64,000 nt of DNA from Cryomorpha sp963836915 (GTDB lineage: Bacteria > Bacteroidota > Bacteroidia > Flavobacteriales_D > Cryomorphaceae): the NCBI GenBank assembly GCA_963836915.1, contig CAWILH010000002.1, forward strand, positions 682,001-746,000, written 5' to 3'. Shown piece by piece: positions 26,112 through 35,877 of this stretch (position 1 is its first letter; every line of letters begins with the position of its first letter). Below the pieces are notes generated by a model, which did no database searches, was not told where the DNA came from, and saw only the letters and a program-made list of their open reading frames with translations. The position numbers were made by a program, and so were the translations under genes.

Positions 26112-27685
26112 CTCCCATGAAGTTTTGCAGATTCATAAACATCGCTGTCGATTGGGTTTCTGTCCGATATAAAACAATCCGTGTACAGTTCTCTACCTTC
26201 TATATTTTCGAATACTTTAAACTCTTTCCACAGTGAGATGGATGCATATAAAAATATTCCGGCAATCGCGAATGCTGTCAGTCCCATGGACAACTGATCG
26301 ACATAGAAGAAAATCATTCCGAAGGTGGCAAAGATGCCCGTCGTCAAAATCGGAAATTGATGCCATTCCGAGTATAGGCTATTTTTATTCGTTCTCTTAA
26401 AGGGTTTATCCAACCCTATAAAGGCTCCATACCAACTAAACGCGCCTTCCACGTATAATGCGATATGATTGAAAAAGCCTTTTACCTTAGATTTATAGCT
26501 TCTGTTCCTTATTGATATTATTACAAAGTATTTGCTTAAAAGTATGGTGAGCGTACTAAGTATGGCCATGGCAGCAATCGGGTTCGAAAATTCATGTATA
26601 GACAGCATATAAAGAATAAGATGGAGCGCCGAAAGAATAATAGGCAACCCGCCCAGATTTATCCATGCCGTGAGCTGTAAGATGTTGTCCCTAGTAAGAT
26701 CATTAAAGGAAGGGGTTGATCTTATATAATTCAATAAGGTCTGAATATTTCCGAAAATCCACCTTACTCGCTGGCTTCTATAAGATTTCACAGAGACCGG
26801 AATGAGTCCTCGACCGAGTTTTATGTCAACAAATAGTGAATTGTAACCAGCTTGCTGAAGACGATAACCCAGCTCAGCGTCTTCGGTAATGCTTTCTGTA
26901 GGCCACCCACCGATAGCGTCCAATGCTGAAAGCCGTATAAGGCTTAGTGTGCCCGTTCCCAAAACAGCCTTATTTTGGTTGCTTCCTTTCGCATATACTT
27001 CAAAGAAATGGTCGTACTCAGCAGCAAGCCCATTGTTGGCTTTCGACACATTATAGTAAGCCTGTGGAAACTGGATCAGCGCCAAGTTCTCATCTTCTGT
27101 ATGGGCTACCGCAGCACTAAGGCAATGCCGCTCAAGAATATAATCTGCGTCTACTGTAAATACAAAATCGGTTCTAAGATCGCTTATAGACTTGCACCAA
27201 TTCAATGCACCCGCCTTATATCCGGGCAGTACATCAATATGTACAAACCTTATTTTCTTCTCTTGATTACAAAAATTCTTGACCGGCTCCCATAGTTCTC
27301 GATTTCGGGTATTATTATCTAAAACAATGATCTCAAAATGCCCGTAGTCTTGCGCAAGTATGGATTTCAAAGTCCCGATTACCAATTCCGGCGGCTCACT
27401 GCAAGTAGCCACATGAACGGATACAAAGGGAGTACTTTTGAGATGAGATTTGACGACGCTCTCGGGCTTTGATTTATAAGCAAGCAACAATTGCCCAAAT
27501 GCAAGCAAAATAATCAAACCAAAATTGATCGCCATTACTAGAACAATTACATAGCTATAGGCTATGCATACTGCCATAAATATTGTAAATAGAATTCCAA
27601 CAAAATACTTATCCGTCCCTTTTGAATAATTAAAGTTTTTTTCCACTTCCCCGTAAATATCTATCGGAAGGATTTCAAATTGCAT
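26108..27685 (-). CDS. Membrane glycosyltransferase family 2 (cellulose-synthase-like)
   Basis: 525 residues. Two N-terminal TM helices precede a GT2 domain with FEIIVLDNNTR, the DxD motif TVDADYIL, TEDAELGYRLQQAGY and the QRVRW product-binding motif. At least four C-terminal TM helices follow. This is the layout of processive beta-glycosyltransferases such as cellulose or hyaluronan synthase-like enzymes and some glucosyl-glycolipid synthases. As first gene of the operon it probably starts a polysaccharide or glycolipid that the following three enzymes extend. No flippase or export gene is present. Confidence 0.88.
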   Translation of the reverse strand: MQFEILPIDIYGEVEKNFNYSKGTDKYFVGILFTIFMAVCIAYSYVIVLVMAINFGLIILLAFGQLLLAYKSKPESVVKSHLKSTPFVSVHVATCSEPPELVIGTLKSILAQDYGHFEIIVLDNNTRNRELWEPVKNFCNQEKKIRFVHIDVLPGYKAGALNWCKSISDLRTDFVFTVDADYILERHCLSAAVAHTEDENLALIQFPQAYYNVSKANNGLAAEYDHFFEVYAKGSNQNKAVLGTGTLSLIRLSALDAIGGWPTESITEDAELGYRLQQAGYNSLFVDIKLGRGLIPVSVKSYRSQRVRWIFGNIQTLLNYIRSTPSFNDLTRDNILQLTAWINLGGLPIILSALHLILYMLSIHEFSNPIAAMAILSTLTILLSKYFVIISIRNRSYKSKVKGFFNHIALYVEGAFSWYGAFIGLDKPFKRTNKNSLYSEWHQFPILTTGIFATFGMIFFYVDQLSMGLTAFAIAGIFLYASISLWKEFKVFENIEGRELYTDCFISDRNPIDSDVYESAKLHGR

Positions 27686-28045
27686 TCCAATCTTTCGATA
27701 AATGCACCACGTGGATCGGTTACATTTCTTATCGATATGAGACCATAATTTTTAATCTTCTATGATTAAGGTATATACTAATTTAAAGGGAAATGTGGGT
27801 TTAAAATAATTTCTCATGAATCTTGATCTTGCCGCCTTAACCTTAGGTTTCCTGATTCTGACAATAATTATCAAAAAGAATTGAAAACTAATGAACTTTC
27901 GATAGTCTCCTTTTGGGACTTTAGAATATCGAAATAGTCTCCACGGTCTCGTGCCAAACATTTAAAACCATGGGTTGAACACTGTAGAATTTGGGGTAAG
28001 CTTGGGAACTTTATCCACAATTTCTTTATCTGTAATTCTCAAATA
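27686..28045. other. Intergenic gap upstream of glycosyltransferase operon
   Basis: No gene is supported. A 69-codon minus-strand frame at 27752-27961 lacks a plausible start context and any recognisable features. The promoter of the operon should lie here but no TAnnTTTG match is convincing. Confidence 0.5.
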
Positions 28046-28789
28046 TTAAACGGAAATCCAGCTCGAATCTTTAAACTGCCAGCTATGTAAAACAGGGTCA
28101 GTTTCTTTCAATGCTTCACGAAGGTGTTCTTCATCTCTGAACCGATTTTGCTGGAGATGATAGCGTTCGGCAACGACGGAGAATGACGCTTGATCGAAGC
28201 ACCATTTGTTCACCGTAAGGGTTCCACCGTCCAGTAGCTGCACATTGATTTTTTCTAAATTCGGAAGGCTACCGATGCAGACTTCATTATTCATGGGGCC
28301 CAATGTTCTCTCACATAAAATCAACGATAATTGATCGCACCAACGCATAATGGAATAATAATCTTCTGCCTTATCTTCCGAGAGATCATAAAATTGACGG
28401 AGCCTGTATTGCTGTTGAAGCTGCGCCTTTAAAAATTTTTTAAGTTCAGCGCTTTTATTGTCCACATCTTTCCGTAGGGAATAGGCATGCATACTTACTA
28501 GTAACTGAACCCACTTACTTTTATGACTGGCAATTTTCACAACGCGCTCAGCCTGTTCGAGGTGGAAGTCATATTCGCGAAAGCTTTTAGGATGCCCTTC
28601 ATCTGTAATGTGCTCGCCGCTGCCAAAATCGTTCTGGCCATCGTCATGATCCATAATGGCCAAGAGTGTATCTGACCAGAATGGTGGGCGTAGGTCTTTA
28701 TGCAAAGCCATAGCAATTTGCCCTGCTAGCAGCGCGTGGTTTCTTTGAAAGATTATTTCCCAGCTATTTTCAAGTTTATTGACTATCAT
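28046..28789 (-). CDS. DUF3891 protein
   Basis: 247 residues resembling DUF3891: HALLAGQIAMAL, IMDHDDGQNDFGSGEHITDE, HPKSFREYDFHLEQAERVVK, then MRWCDQLSLILCER. The His/Asp groups in an HD-like arrangement (DHDDG) suggest a metal-dependent hydrolase fold, but activity is unknown. It overlaps the DUF421 gene by 4 bases, so they form one transcript. Confidence 0.75.
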   Translation of the reverse strand: MIVNKLENSWEIIFQRNHALLAGQIAMALHKDLRPPFWSDTLLAIMDHDDGQNDFGSGEHITDEGHPKSFREYDFHLEQAERVVKIASHKSKWVQLLVSMHAYSLRKDVDNKSAELKKFLKAQLQQQYRLRQFYDLSEDKAEDYYSIMRWCDQLSLILCERTLGPMNNEVCIGSLPNLEKINVQLLDGGTLTVNKWCFDQASFSVVAERYHLQQNRFRDEEHLREALKETDPVLHSWQFKDSSWISV

Positions 28790-29328
28790 AACGGATCAAC
28801 GTATTTCAGTAAATCATGGTGCAGTTCATCACCTCCCGTTGCTTTATGCAAAACGGACATATCGCCTGTAGTTTCCAGTACTACTGCCAGCACCTGATCA
28901 AAGTGCGTAACATTTGCCTCACGCAATTTTGCAATCAAGTCAGACTCAGTTACCTTCTGTTCGTTTAACTTCTCGTATAAAATTTCCGAACCGCTCATGA
29001 GGAGCACAGGGGTATTGGTTACTGCTTTTTCGAACAGGTCACTTCGCTTTCGCAAAGCTGCCACTAAGGCCTGCAACCCAATAAGAAAAAATAGGCCTAC
29101 CAAACCATTTGCAATAGATTGACTTTTAGATAGCATGGTAGAGGCTATGAGACTACCTATCGCAATGGTAATGGCAAAATCGAAGCTGCTCATTTTCGCA
29201 AACGTGCGGAGCCCATTTAGACGTGTGACTAGTATTACGCCGACATAGATAGCGAAGGTGCTCAGAATGGTAATGATCAAGGAACTCAGATCTGAATATA
29301 TCCAAGATAAATCTTCTAGAAAAGTCAT
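28786..29328 (-). CDS. DUF421 (YetF-like) membrane protein
   Basis: 180 residues. Three N-terminal membrane helices (about 14-34, 50-66, 70-90) with RLNGLRTFAKMSSFDFAITI are followed by a soluble domain typical of YetF (NTPVLLMSGSEILYEKLNEQ, KLREANVTHFDQVLAVVLET). The role of the family is not settled. It overlaps the DUF3891 gene by ATGA; no close gene lies upstream. Confidence 0.85.
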   Translation of the reverse strand: MTFLEDLSWIYSDLSSLIITILSTFAIYVGVILVTRLNGLRTFAKMSSFDFAITIAIGSLIASTMLSKSQSIANGLVGLFFLIGLQALVAALRKRSDLFEKAVTNTPVLLMSGSEILYEKLNEQKVTESDLIAKLREANVTHFDQVLAVVLETTGDMSVLHKATGGDELHHDLLKYVDPL

Positions 29329-29414
29329 ATTCTTTTTTTCGAAGTACTAGCAAAGCGAAGTCCACAAAACGAAGAAGGGTAATGAAGATTTTTGGTGGAG
29401 ACCCCTAGACGATC

Positions 29415-30833
29415 CTATTCTAAGGCTTTCGCAGCTTTTAATAACCGTTTTACGGCCCAATCCCAGCCTGCGGGAACATCAACATCCTGCGGATAGTCCA
29501 GCTTCACATTCTCTATGAGCCATGGCGCCTGTAAGAGCGGAGACTCAATCTCAGCCAGTTCGGGAATATAGGTCTTCACATACTCGCCTTCCTTATCGTA
29601 TTTTAGGCCCTGCCAAAGGGCGTTGGTATGATAAATCTCCAAAGCTTGCAGATTCCAGTTCAACCAATTGCTGCTTACATCGTAATCTATCAAGTGAGAT
29701 TCGAAAAATGCAGCTCCCCATCGCCAATCTACCTTATAATCCCTGCTTAGGAAAGAAGCGCAGTTCACCCGACCGCGATTGGACATATAACCCGTTTTGA
29801 CCAGTTCCCGCATATGGGCATCCACGAAAGGAATCCCGGTTTGACCTTCCGTCCATTGTTTAAATAATTCTTTGTTCTCATTAAACTCTCTTTCCGTCCT
29901 GCTTCGATAACCACCCAAATGAAAAATTCTATTGCCATGCTTCAATGCCATAAATGCAAAGTAGTCACGCCAGACAAGTTCAAAAACCAACCACCACGTA
30001 CTGATATTCCGTTTTATATCTTTCTCGTAAACTTTGACTTTATGATAGATGGTTCGGGGAGAAATAGCGCCTACGGCGAGGTACGGAGATAGCTTCGAGC
30101 TATAATCCAAACCAAGCGATTTATTTCGAATCCATTTATAGCGGGTGAGCAGTTCGCTGCCAAAGGTGAAATACTCCAATCGCTCTAAGGCTTTTTTAGC
30201 GCCCCCATGAACAATAATCTCCGAATCGTTGACATCATCGTAGCCCAAGTCTTTCGCTTCAGGAAAAGATATGTTTTCGGTTTGCAGTATTTCGGGGCTG
30301 TCGACCCTTTCAGGTTCTGCGATCTCGTCCCGAACATCGGTCTCCTTGGTCAGTTTAATGCGAAATGCTTTTGACGTATCCGGTATTTCTTCCAGTGCAA
30401 AAGGAATATCGTCTTTATGGTAGAGCGTACCATCCCATATTAAATTGTACTTGATTTTATTAGGTTCTAAAGATTTCACTAGTGCGGTGTCCACATTGCT
30501 CTCTTCCGAACCGATCTCTTGAGAAGCAAACACAGCACCCGCCCCATAGGTCTTACAAAGTTTTGGAAGGATTTCTTCTGGTTTTCCAGATTTGACAATT
30601 AGATAAGAACCTTTTTCTTCTAAACTTCGGCTTAAATCCGACAAGGTTTCCTTGAGAAAAACAAACCTTTTATAGCTTGATTTTTTGAATCCAAACTTCG
30701 TTGCGCGTGTATGTCTCGGATCGAAAATATAGATCGGCACGATAGCAGCGTCATTTGCCATGGCTTCTACTAAGGCAGGATTATCCAATAGCCGTAAATT
30801 ATTCCTGAACCAAAGAATATGGATCCTACTCAT
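29415..30833 (-). CDS. DASH-type cryptochrome/photolyase
   Basis: 472 residues. The N-terminal Rossmann domain begins MSRIHILWFRNNLRLLDNPA and has SSYKRFVFLKETLSDLSRSL. The C-terminal FAD domain has KLSPYLAVGAISPRTIYHKV, WWLVFELVWRDYFAFMALKH, GQTGIPFVDAHMRELVKTGY, MSNRGRVNCASFLSRDYKVD and WRWGAAFFESHLIDYDVSSN. This pattern with Trp and Asn near the FAD is typical of CRY-DASH proteins, which repair pyrimidine dimers in single-stranded DNA or serve as light sensors. It is a single gene. Confidence 0.92.
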   Translation of the reverse strand: MSRIHILWFRNNLRLLDNPALVEAMANDAAIVPIYIFDPRHTRATKFGFKKSSYKRFVFLKETLSDLSRSLEEKGSYLIVKSGKPEEILPKLCKTYGAGAVFASQEIGSEESNVDTALVKSLEPNKIKYNLIWDGTLYHKDDIPFALEEIPDTSKAFRIKLTKETDVRDEIAEPERVDSPEILQTENISFPEAKDLGYDDVNDSEIIVHGGAKKALERLEYFTFGSELLTRYKWIRNKSLGLDYSSKLSPYLAVGAISPRTIYHKVKVYEKDIKRNISTWWLVFELVWRDYFAFMALKHGNRIFHLGGYRSRTEREFNENKELFKQWTEGQTGIPFVDAHMRELVKTGYMSNRGRVNCASFLSRDYKVDWRWGAAFFESHLIDYDVSSNWLNWNLQALEIYHTNALWQGLKYDKEGEYVKTYIPELAEIESPLLQAPWLIENVKLDYPQDVDVPAGWDWAVKRLLKAAKALE

Positions 30834-30956
30834 AGTAAATGGCTATTGAAACATAAGTATGTAAATTGATGTGAATTTGAGCCTTAGTGTATCACGCATT
30901 GAATTGTCAAAAGGTCTTATTTAACTAGATGAAAGCTGTATGATTTGAAATGCAGC

Positions 30957-32198
30957 TCAAACTTCTTCTTCGGTACCGCTATATTGATTGCTCCAAATAT
31001 CGGCCAAGATCTCCCAGGCTACTTCTCCCCGCTCCTTCTTTTCGATGTCCATTTTACCTAGGATGTCGACTGCTTTTTCGCTTCCCGTCATTCCCGTATG
31101 CTCGATGATCAGTTTGGTAACATAGGCGGCAATATCACCGGTGGGATAGTACTTAGAACTTTGATAATCATAGTCTTTCGCACCGTAAGTAGAAGCATGT
31201 TCGACCCCAGCGTCTGCGCTCCTTGCTTTTTGCTTATCATAGTCAATGAGAATGGAGCATTCTTTAAAATCTTCTATCGATTGCAAGAGGCTTTCTCCCT
31301 TCCATCTCAGTTCTAGACTCTTCTTGGCCGCGTTATAGACCGCAGTATAAATCGTACCAAAACCATCGGAATACCGGTTTGCGAACAAGGGAATTTCGCC
31401 AAATGCTTCGATAAGTTCTTTTGCCGAAAGGTGCTCCTTATCTAAAGAATCTACTAAAAACTTCTCTCGGAGAATAGTTTTTGAAAACGCTTCATGCTCA
31501 GGCCAGTCACCTTCTACCTGATGGTTGGTGCTTACAGATTCTTTCGTTACCAAGGGTTTCCGGAGTGGAGTTAGTTCTACCTTAGTATGGTTGCCAGTGC
31601 TGTCCATCACCAAGATATTATAAGCCATATTAGAAGGTATATTGCAAAGATGGGCTACCGCTTCTTCGAGCGTGCTGCTGAATTCCAATACGTAGCGGAT
31701 GATAAACGGAATCCCGAAGCCTTCACCTATGGCTTTGCTTCCGCCAAAAGTCAGCGAGACCACAATACCGCTTGAATTTACGCCATCTACCAAACCGCTT
31801 AGGCAATCTCCTACTCCCAGCACCTGTTGATCATTCCACTGGGTAAGGATCACCGTGCCTTCACATAGGTTGGGATGGTAGTCATAATTGCGGATCAAGG
31901 TTGACTCATCTTTTACTACAGCTTGAGAGCAGCCTGAAATATATGCAGGTGGCTGCCAGCCCGTCAAAAACCGGTGCGCAGTTTTATCATCTCCCGCAAG
32001 CGCGCACAAGGCCTTATATGTAGGAACGTAAAGTGGCATAAACTTTTCTAGCTGTTCTACCGATGTTTTAAGGTTTGGTGATTGGTCAATACCCTTTGAT
32101 ATATACCAAGTTTTATATGCATTCCAATGTTTTTGGAATAGCGCCTGCCATACTGAGCCAGGTGTATTTTCTTGTATTGAGTTGAAATTAAGAATCAT
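30957..32198 (-). CDS. C45 family autocatalytic NTN hydrolase
   Basis: 413 residues. Cys90 in PAYISGCSQAVV is the predicted nucleophile after autocleavage following Gly89. RNYDYHPN and VVSLTFGGSKAIGEGFGIPF are typical of this acyltransferase/amidase family (isopenicillin N acyltransferase-like). The C-terminal region YDYQSSKYYPTGDIAAY and a helical tail are family-like. It likely hydrolyses an acyl or amide bond, substrate unknown. The start at 32198 gives MILNFNSIQENTPGS. Confidence 0.8.
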   Translation of the reverse strand: MILNFNSIQENTPGSVWQALFQKHWNAYKTWYISKGIDQSPNLKTSVEQLEKFMPLYVPTYKALCALAGDDKTAHRFLTGWQPPAYISGCSQAVVKDESTLIRNYDYHPNLCEGTVILTQWNDQQVLGVGDCLSGLVDGVNSSGIVVSLTFGGSKAIGEGFGIPFIIRYVLEFSSTLEEAVAHLCNIPSNMAYNILVMDSTGNHTKVELTPLRKPLVTKESVSTNHQVEGDWPEHEAFSKTILREKFLVDSLDKEHLSAKELIEAFGEIPLFANRYSDGFGTIYTAVYNAAKKSLELRWKGESLLQSIEDFKECSILIDYDKQKARSADAGVEHASTYGAKDYDYQSSKYYPTGDIAAYVTKLIIEHTGMTGSEKAVDILGKMDIEKKERGEVAWEILADIWSNQYSGTEEEV

Positions 32199-32774
32199 CT
32201 ACAAAATAAATTTGATTGAAATAAAATGCTGTTGAGCCCAAAACGTTGCTAAAGATAGCTACATAAATCTATTATTCATCTACCCACCCAAATGAATCCT
32301 TTTGAGAATGGATTCGACGGTCGTCACTTTACAACACGCCACGCCGAACTATTCAATTTTCTATTAGCTCTTCAAACTAGAGACAAACCAATTCTCAACC
32401 GTAAAATTATATAGAAGTCGAAATTTTACAAGCGGTAGATATAAGCCTCAAGAATTGAAAAAGTCAAAAATCCCATCAAACATCACCAATTCGAAAAATT
32501 ATGGAATAGGATCAATTTCTCCATTTACTATACAGGCTCACAATATCTCCCATTGGTTTCATACCGCCCTATTGTTAGGTTGTTATAGTATCAGTGGACG
32601 CATATTTCTGGAGCAAATAGCAAGTAATTATGTAGATAATTATCGCACTATGTAAATTAAATGACTCGATAAAAAACGTGCGATAGTAATTAGAATTGTC
32701 AGTTTTAAACGATTAGCTCAAACTCGATATGAGAACAATAATTGATGAATATGATCTAAATAAAATCTTTTACC
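32199..32774. other. Intergenic gap
   Basis: No gene can be supported. A 66-codon plus-strand frame at 32455-32655 has no recognisable features. The 3' half is AT-rich and precedes the membrane protein gene. I see no tRNA-like structure. Confidence 0.5.
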
Positions 32775-34484
32775 ATGAAAAAAATCTTTACACTTTTTAT
32801 GGTGAGCTTTATGTTCACCAACCACACCATAGCTCAGACTTCTATTGTGACTCAGGAGCTATCTATTCTACCCCAATTTTTTATTGTCATTATAGCTGGC
32901 GTTCTATTAGCTCTGGGTTTTCAAGTCATTCTGACAGCGATCTCTATCGCGAGCGGTATAACTGCAATTGGAGATGTTCGCAAGACATATATCAATTCAA
33001 AACACCATATTAATGATAAGGATTCCATTTTCGATTCAGATAATGATGATAATGACAATGATGAAGATAGTTCGAATTCGACCGGGCTGAAGGTTTCAAT
33101 GGCGTTTGGGGTATGGTCACTTATTACGCTGAGCATCTCATTGTTTCTAGCGACGCTCTTGGCCATGAACCTAGTAATGATTGCAAGCATTCCAATAGCC
33201 GTGACACTATCACTAGTAATATGGGCTACGTTCATCATGATCTTATTTTATTTTGAGTCCCGATTAGCCAATACCTTGATCGGTAGTTTGATCGGTCTTG
33301 CCACATCTGGTTTAAAAGCTTCTGGAGATGCTATCAATAACATCTTTTCTTCAAGCGAAGAAGCCAAGGTGAAAGATGTGGTTGATTCATCAATTGAAAA
33401 ACTAAGGTCTGAATTTTCAAATGCTTTTGATTTTACCGAAATGAAAGAATCCCTAAAAAAGGCTGTTGAGAGAACCGCAGATAAAGTTCCGGACTACGAC
33501 CAGTTGAAAAAAGACCTTAAGGAGATTGTATCGCAATCTGGGAAGAGTGGTTCTGATACGCAATCTATCTTGATGGCGGTAAAACAGGCTATAGATGTGA
33601 AGACTGATAGTAATAATTCTAAGTCGTCAGATCGTGATAATTCCAAATTATCGCAATTGAGAGATCTCTACACAGAATTAAAAGAATCCTATGAATCAGG
33701 TGATGGCAAAGAAGAGAAACTGAGAAATGTAGCTTCTGAAGTCTCTACTGCTGATGAGGAAACTACCCAAAAATATATTGATAAATTCATGGGATTCTTG
33801 AACTCATCGGACGGCGATGCAATGAATTCAAAAGGTCTGAGCGCAATTTTTCAAGAAGTGGTTCAGAACCCTTCCCAGATAGGCTCGATCCTTTCAGATC
33901 GTTTGGACGGTTTTGATAAGCAAACTATTATTGATGAGCTGAGCAAGAATACGTCTCTCGAGAAGGGAGAAATAGCGCGATACGCTGATATGGTAGATGA
34001 TGAGATGGGAAAGGTCAAAGGAAAGCTGTCAGGGATCAAGGATATAGATTTCAAAGGTAAAATTGAAGACTCCATTAAAAATTTCTTCAATGGTGCGGGC
34101 AAGCGTGATGTGAACTATGACGTACTAAAGCATGATTTTCAGAAGGCCATTAACCATCCTTCAGATAGTTTTTCAATTATCAAAAACCGTATTTCTCAGT
34201 TAGATGAAAATATAATGATATCTCTTTTGACGGCCAATACAGGCTTAGGGGATGATGATATCGATGCATTCAAGAAAAAAGTGACGGGATGGAAAGAAGA
34301 AGCGATGAGCCAGTACAAGGACTTGGAAGATAAGGCCACTTTGATGATTAATAATGCCAAGCGTAAAGCTGTAATCGAAGCGGAACACGTTCGAAAGATC
34401 GCTATTTCGGCCGCATGGTGGTTAGTTATTTCTGCACTAGTTGCCGGTGGAGCAGCAGTAGGTGGTGGCATTCTCTCCTTATAG
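32775..34484 (+). CDS. Membrane protein with tandem alpha-helical repeats
   Basis: 569 residues. A signal peptide-like start (FMVSFMFTNHTIAQ) precedes three TM helices (about 33-60, 110-133, 140-160), with an acidic Asp/Asn loop between the first two (DSDNDDNDNDEDSS). The cytoplasmic-type region has at least two homologous helical modules, NSKGLSAIFQEVVQNPSQIG with LDGFDKQTIIDEL, and NYDVLKHDFQKAINHPSDSF with QLDENIMISLLTANTGLGDD. A C-terminal TM (WWLVISALVAGGAAVGGGIL) closes it. I recall similar repeat modules with (D/E)-rich LDrxtlvxlL motifs in cyanobacterial membrane proteins, but cannot confirm here. No function is known. Confidence 0.6.
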   Translation: MKKIFTLFMVSFMFTNHTIAQTSIVTQELSILPQFFIVIIAGVLLALGFQVILTAISIASGITAIGDVRKTYINSKHHINDKDSIFDSDNDDNDNDEDSSNSTGLKVSMAFGVWSLITLSISLFLATLLAMNLVMIASIPIAVTLSLVIWATFIMILFYFESRLANTLIGSLIGLATSGLKASGDAINNIFSSSEEAKVKDVVDSSIEKLRSEFSNAFDFTEMKESLKKAVERTADKVPDYDQLKKDLKEIVSQSGKSGSDTQSILMAVKQAIDVKTDSNNSKSSDRDNSKLSQLRDLYTELKESYESGDGKEEKLRNVASEVSTADEETTQKYIDKFMGFLNSSDGDAMNSKGLSAIFQEVVQNPSQIGSILSDRLDGFDKQTIIDELSKNTSLEKGEIARYADMVDDEMGKVKGKLSGIKDIDFKGKIEDSIKNFFNGAGKRDVNYDVLKHDFQKAINHPSDSFSIIKNRISQLDENIMISLLTANTGLGDDDIDAFKKKVTGWKEEAMSQYKDLEDKATLMINNAKRKAVIEAEHVRKIAISAAWWLVISALVAGGAAVGGGILSL

Positions 34485-34508
34485 GCTTCGCAGGGGATGT
34501 TGCCGAAA

Positions 34509-34538
34509 AACGAAGGCGCTAGCCTTCGTCTTACTTTT
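34509..34538 (+). terminator. Probable terminator after repeat membrane protein
   Basis: CGAAGGC-GCTA-GCCTTCG (34511-34528) followed by TCTTACTTTT. The T-tract is broken, so strength is moderate. Confidence 0.55.
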
Positions 34539-34757
34539 AGGGTGTAATAAATGTTGGGTAAGTGTAGTGCCAAGGGTTTGATTAGAGCCTGTAAGTGAAG
34601 GTGGTCGTTTGGTTCAGAGTATTCAAGATTCCATACAGGTGCCCTTCGGGGTTAGGGCATTCGCAGTTTTACAACTAACAAAGTGAACTCATGACCAACG
34701 CAAGCCCGTATTACTGGGAGTAGACCAGGTAGCTGTTAGGGAGTAAACCAAGAAGTT

Positions 34758-34769
34758 CCGCTCGAGCGG
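34758..34769. repeat. Second copy of the CCGCTCGAGCGG palindrome
   Basis: It matches the core of the 6406-6423 palindrome, again outside genes. The whole gap 34539-35079 has no gene I can support: it holds a small GCCC/GGGC hairpin near 34643 and an AT-rich leader for the M48 gene, with a TATTTTCG (35047-35054) close to the -7 consensus. Confidence 0.45.
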
Positions 34770-35079
34770 GATGATTGTTAACTCAACCAATTCGACATAG
34801 AGATTAGACATAAAGGGTCGGCTCCTATCACTATACGGCGATTATTTAGCGATCCCTTTTGATTTAGACCAATGCGCGCTTTAAGTCCCTATAATTTTAA
34901 TGACCGTAATTAGTTTTATGTATGCTTTCCTACGGTTTTGGGACAGCCGCTTTAAAGTAGGAATAATTATGCATCTATCATCCCAAAAAATCATAATAGT
35001 AGAATTGAACTTTCCTAAAAAAAATCAAGTACTCTCTAAAATTCTGTATTTTCGCCCTTCAAAATTTTATTCTCATAAA

Positions 35080-35877
35080 ATGAAAAAATATCTTCTGGTT
35101 TTACTTCTCGGCGTCGCTTTTTTATCGTGTGATAAAAATGATAATTTCATACCTTTCTTCAGCGTAGCTGATGATAAGGCTCTGGGGCTACAGGTGAGCC
35201 AAGAAATAGCCAACGATCCATCCTTTACGCTGCTCGATGATACGGAGTATCCAGAAGCTTATGAATATTTGGAGAATATCACGACCAATATCTTAAACAG
35301 TGGTGAAGTGGCCTACAAGGATGAGTTTGAATGGAAGGTGACCATCGTGCAGGATGACAGCACTTTAAATGCTTTTGCTACGCCAGGCGGATATATCTAC
35401 GTTTACACCGGGCTTATTAAATACCTCGAATCTGTAGACGCATTGGCCGGAGTAATGGGGCATGAGATCGCTCATGCCGATCTTCGCCATACCAGTCGAA
35501 ATCTCCAGAAGCAATACGGTGTGTCGATTTTGCTGAGCGTCGTGCTTGGCAATGATGCCGGCCAGTTGCAGCAGATAGCCGGTCAGGTAGCGGGTACCGT
35601 TGCTGGATTGGCATTTAGTAGAGAGTTCGAAACGGAAGCCGACCTAAGATCAGTCGAGTATTTGGCGCAGACGGGATACGCCTGTGATGGCGCAAAGATA
35701 TTCTTTGAGAGTCTTGAAGCATCCGGTCAGGGTGGTGGCACTCCCGAATTTTTGAGCACCCACCCCAATCCCGACAACCGGGTAGAGAACATTTCGGAAA
35801 AGGCCGATGAAGAAGACTGTGACACTGCGCTAAGTGGAGACAATGGGTACGACGATTTTCAGGAGAGTTTGCCATGA
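35080..35877 (+). CDS. M48 family metalloprotease, lipoprotein
   Basis: The ATG at 35080 gives MKKYLLVLLLGVAFLSCDKN, a lipoprotein signal (FLSC) missing from the longer frame starting at 34900. 265 residues. The zinc motif is HEIAH (128-132) in VMGHEIAHADLRH, with the third ligand Glu in REFETEADLRSVEYLAQTGY. The end has STHPNPDNRVENI, typical of the family. It is related to BepA/Loi-type periplasmic proteases that clear misfolded envelope proteins. It is a single gene. Confidence 0.9.
   Translation: MKKYLLVLLLGVAFLSCDKNDNFIPFFSVADDKALGLQVSQEIANDPSFTLLDDTEYPEAYEYLENITTNILNSGEVAYKDEFEWKVTIVQDDSTLNAFATPGGYIYVYTGLIKYLESVDALAGVMGHEIAHADLRHTSRNLQKQYGVSILLSVVLGNDAGQLQQIAGQVAGTVAGLAFSREFETEADLRSVEYLAQTGYACDGAKIFFESLEASGQGGGTPEFLSTHPNPDNRVENISEKADEEDCDTALSGDNGYDDFQESLP

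Noticed and set aside
27752..27961. 69-codon minus-strand frame
   Set aside because: No family resemblance and poor context; treated as intergenic.
32455..32655. 66-codon plus-strand frame
   Set aside because: AT-rich, no features, no start context.
34539..35079. Small RNA or retron candidate in the gap
   Set aside because: Only small hairpins are seen and no reverse transcriptase gene is near; insufficient support.
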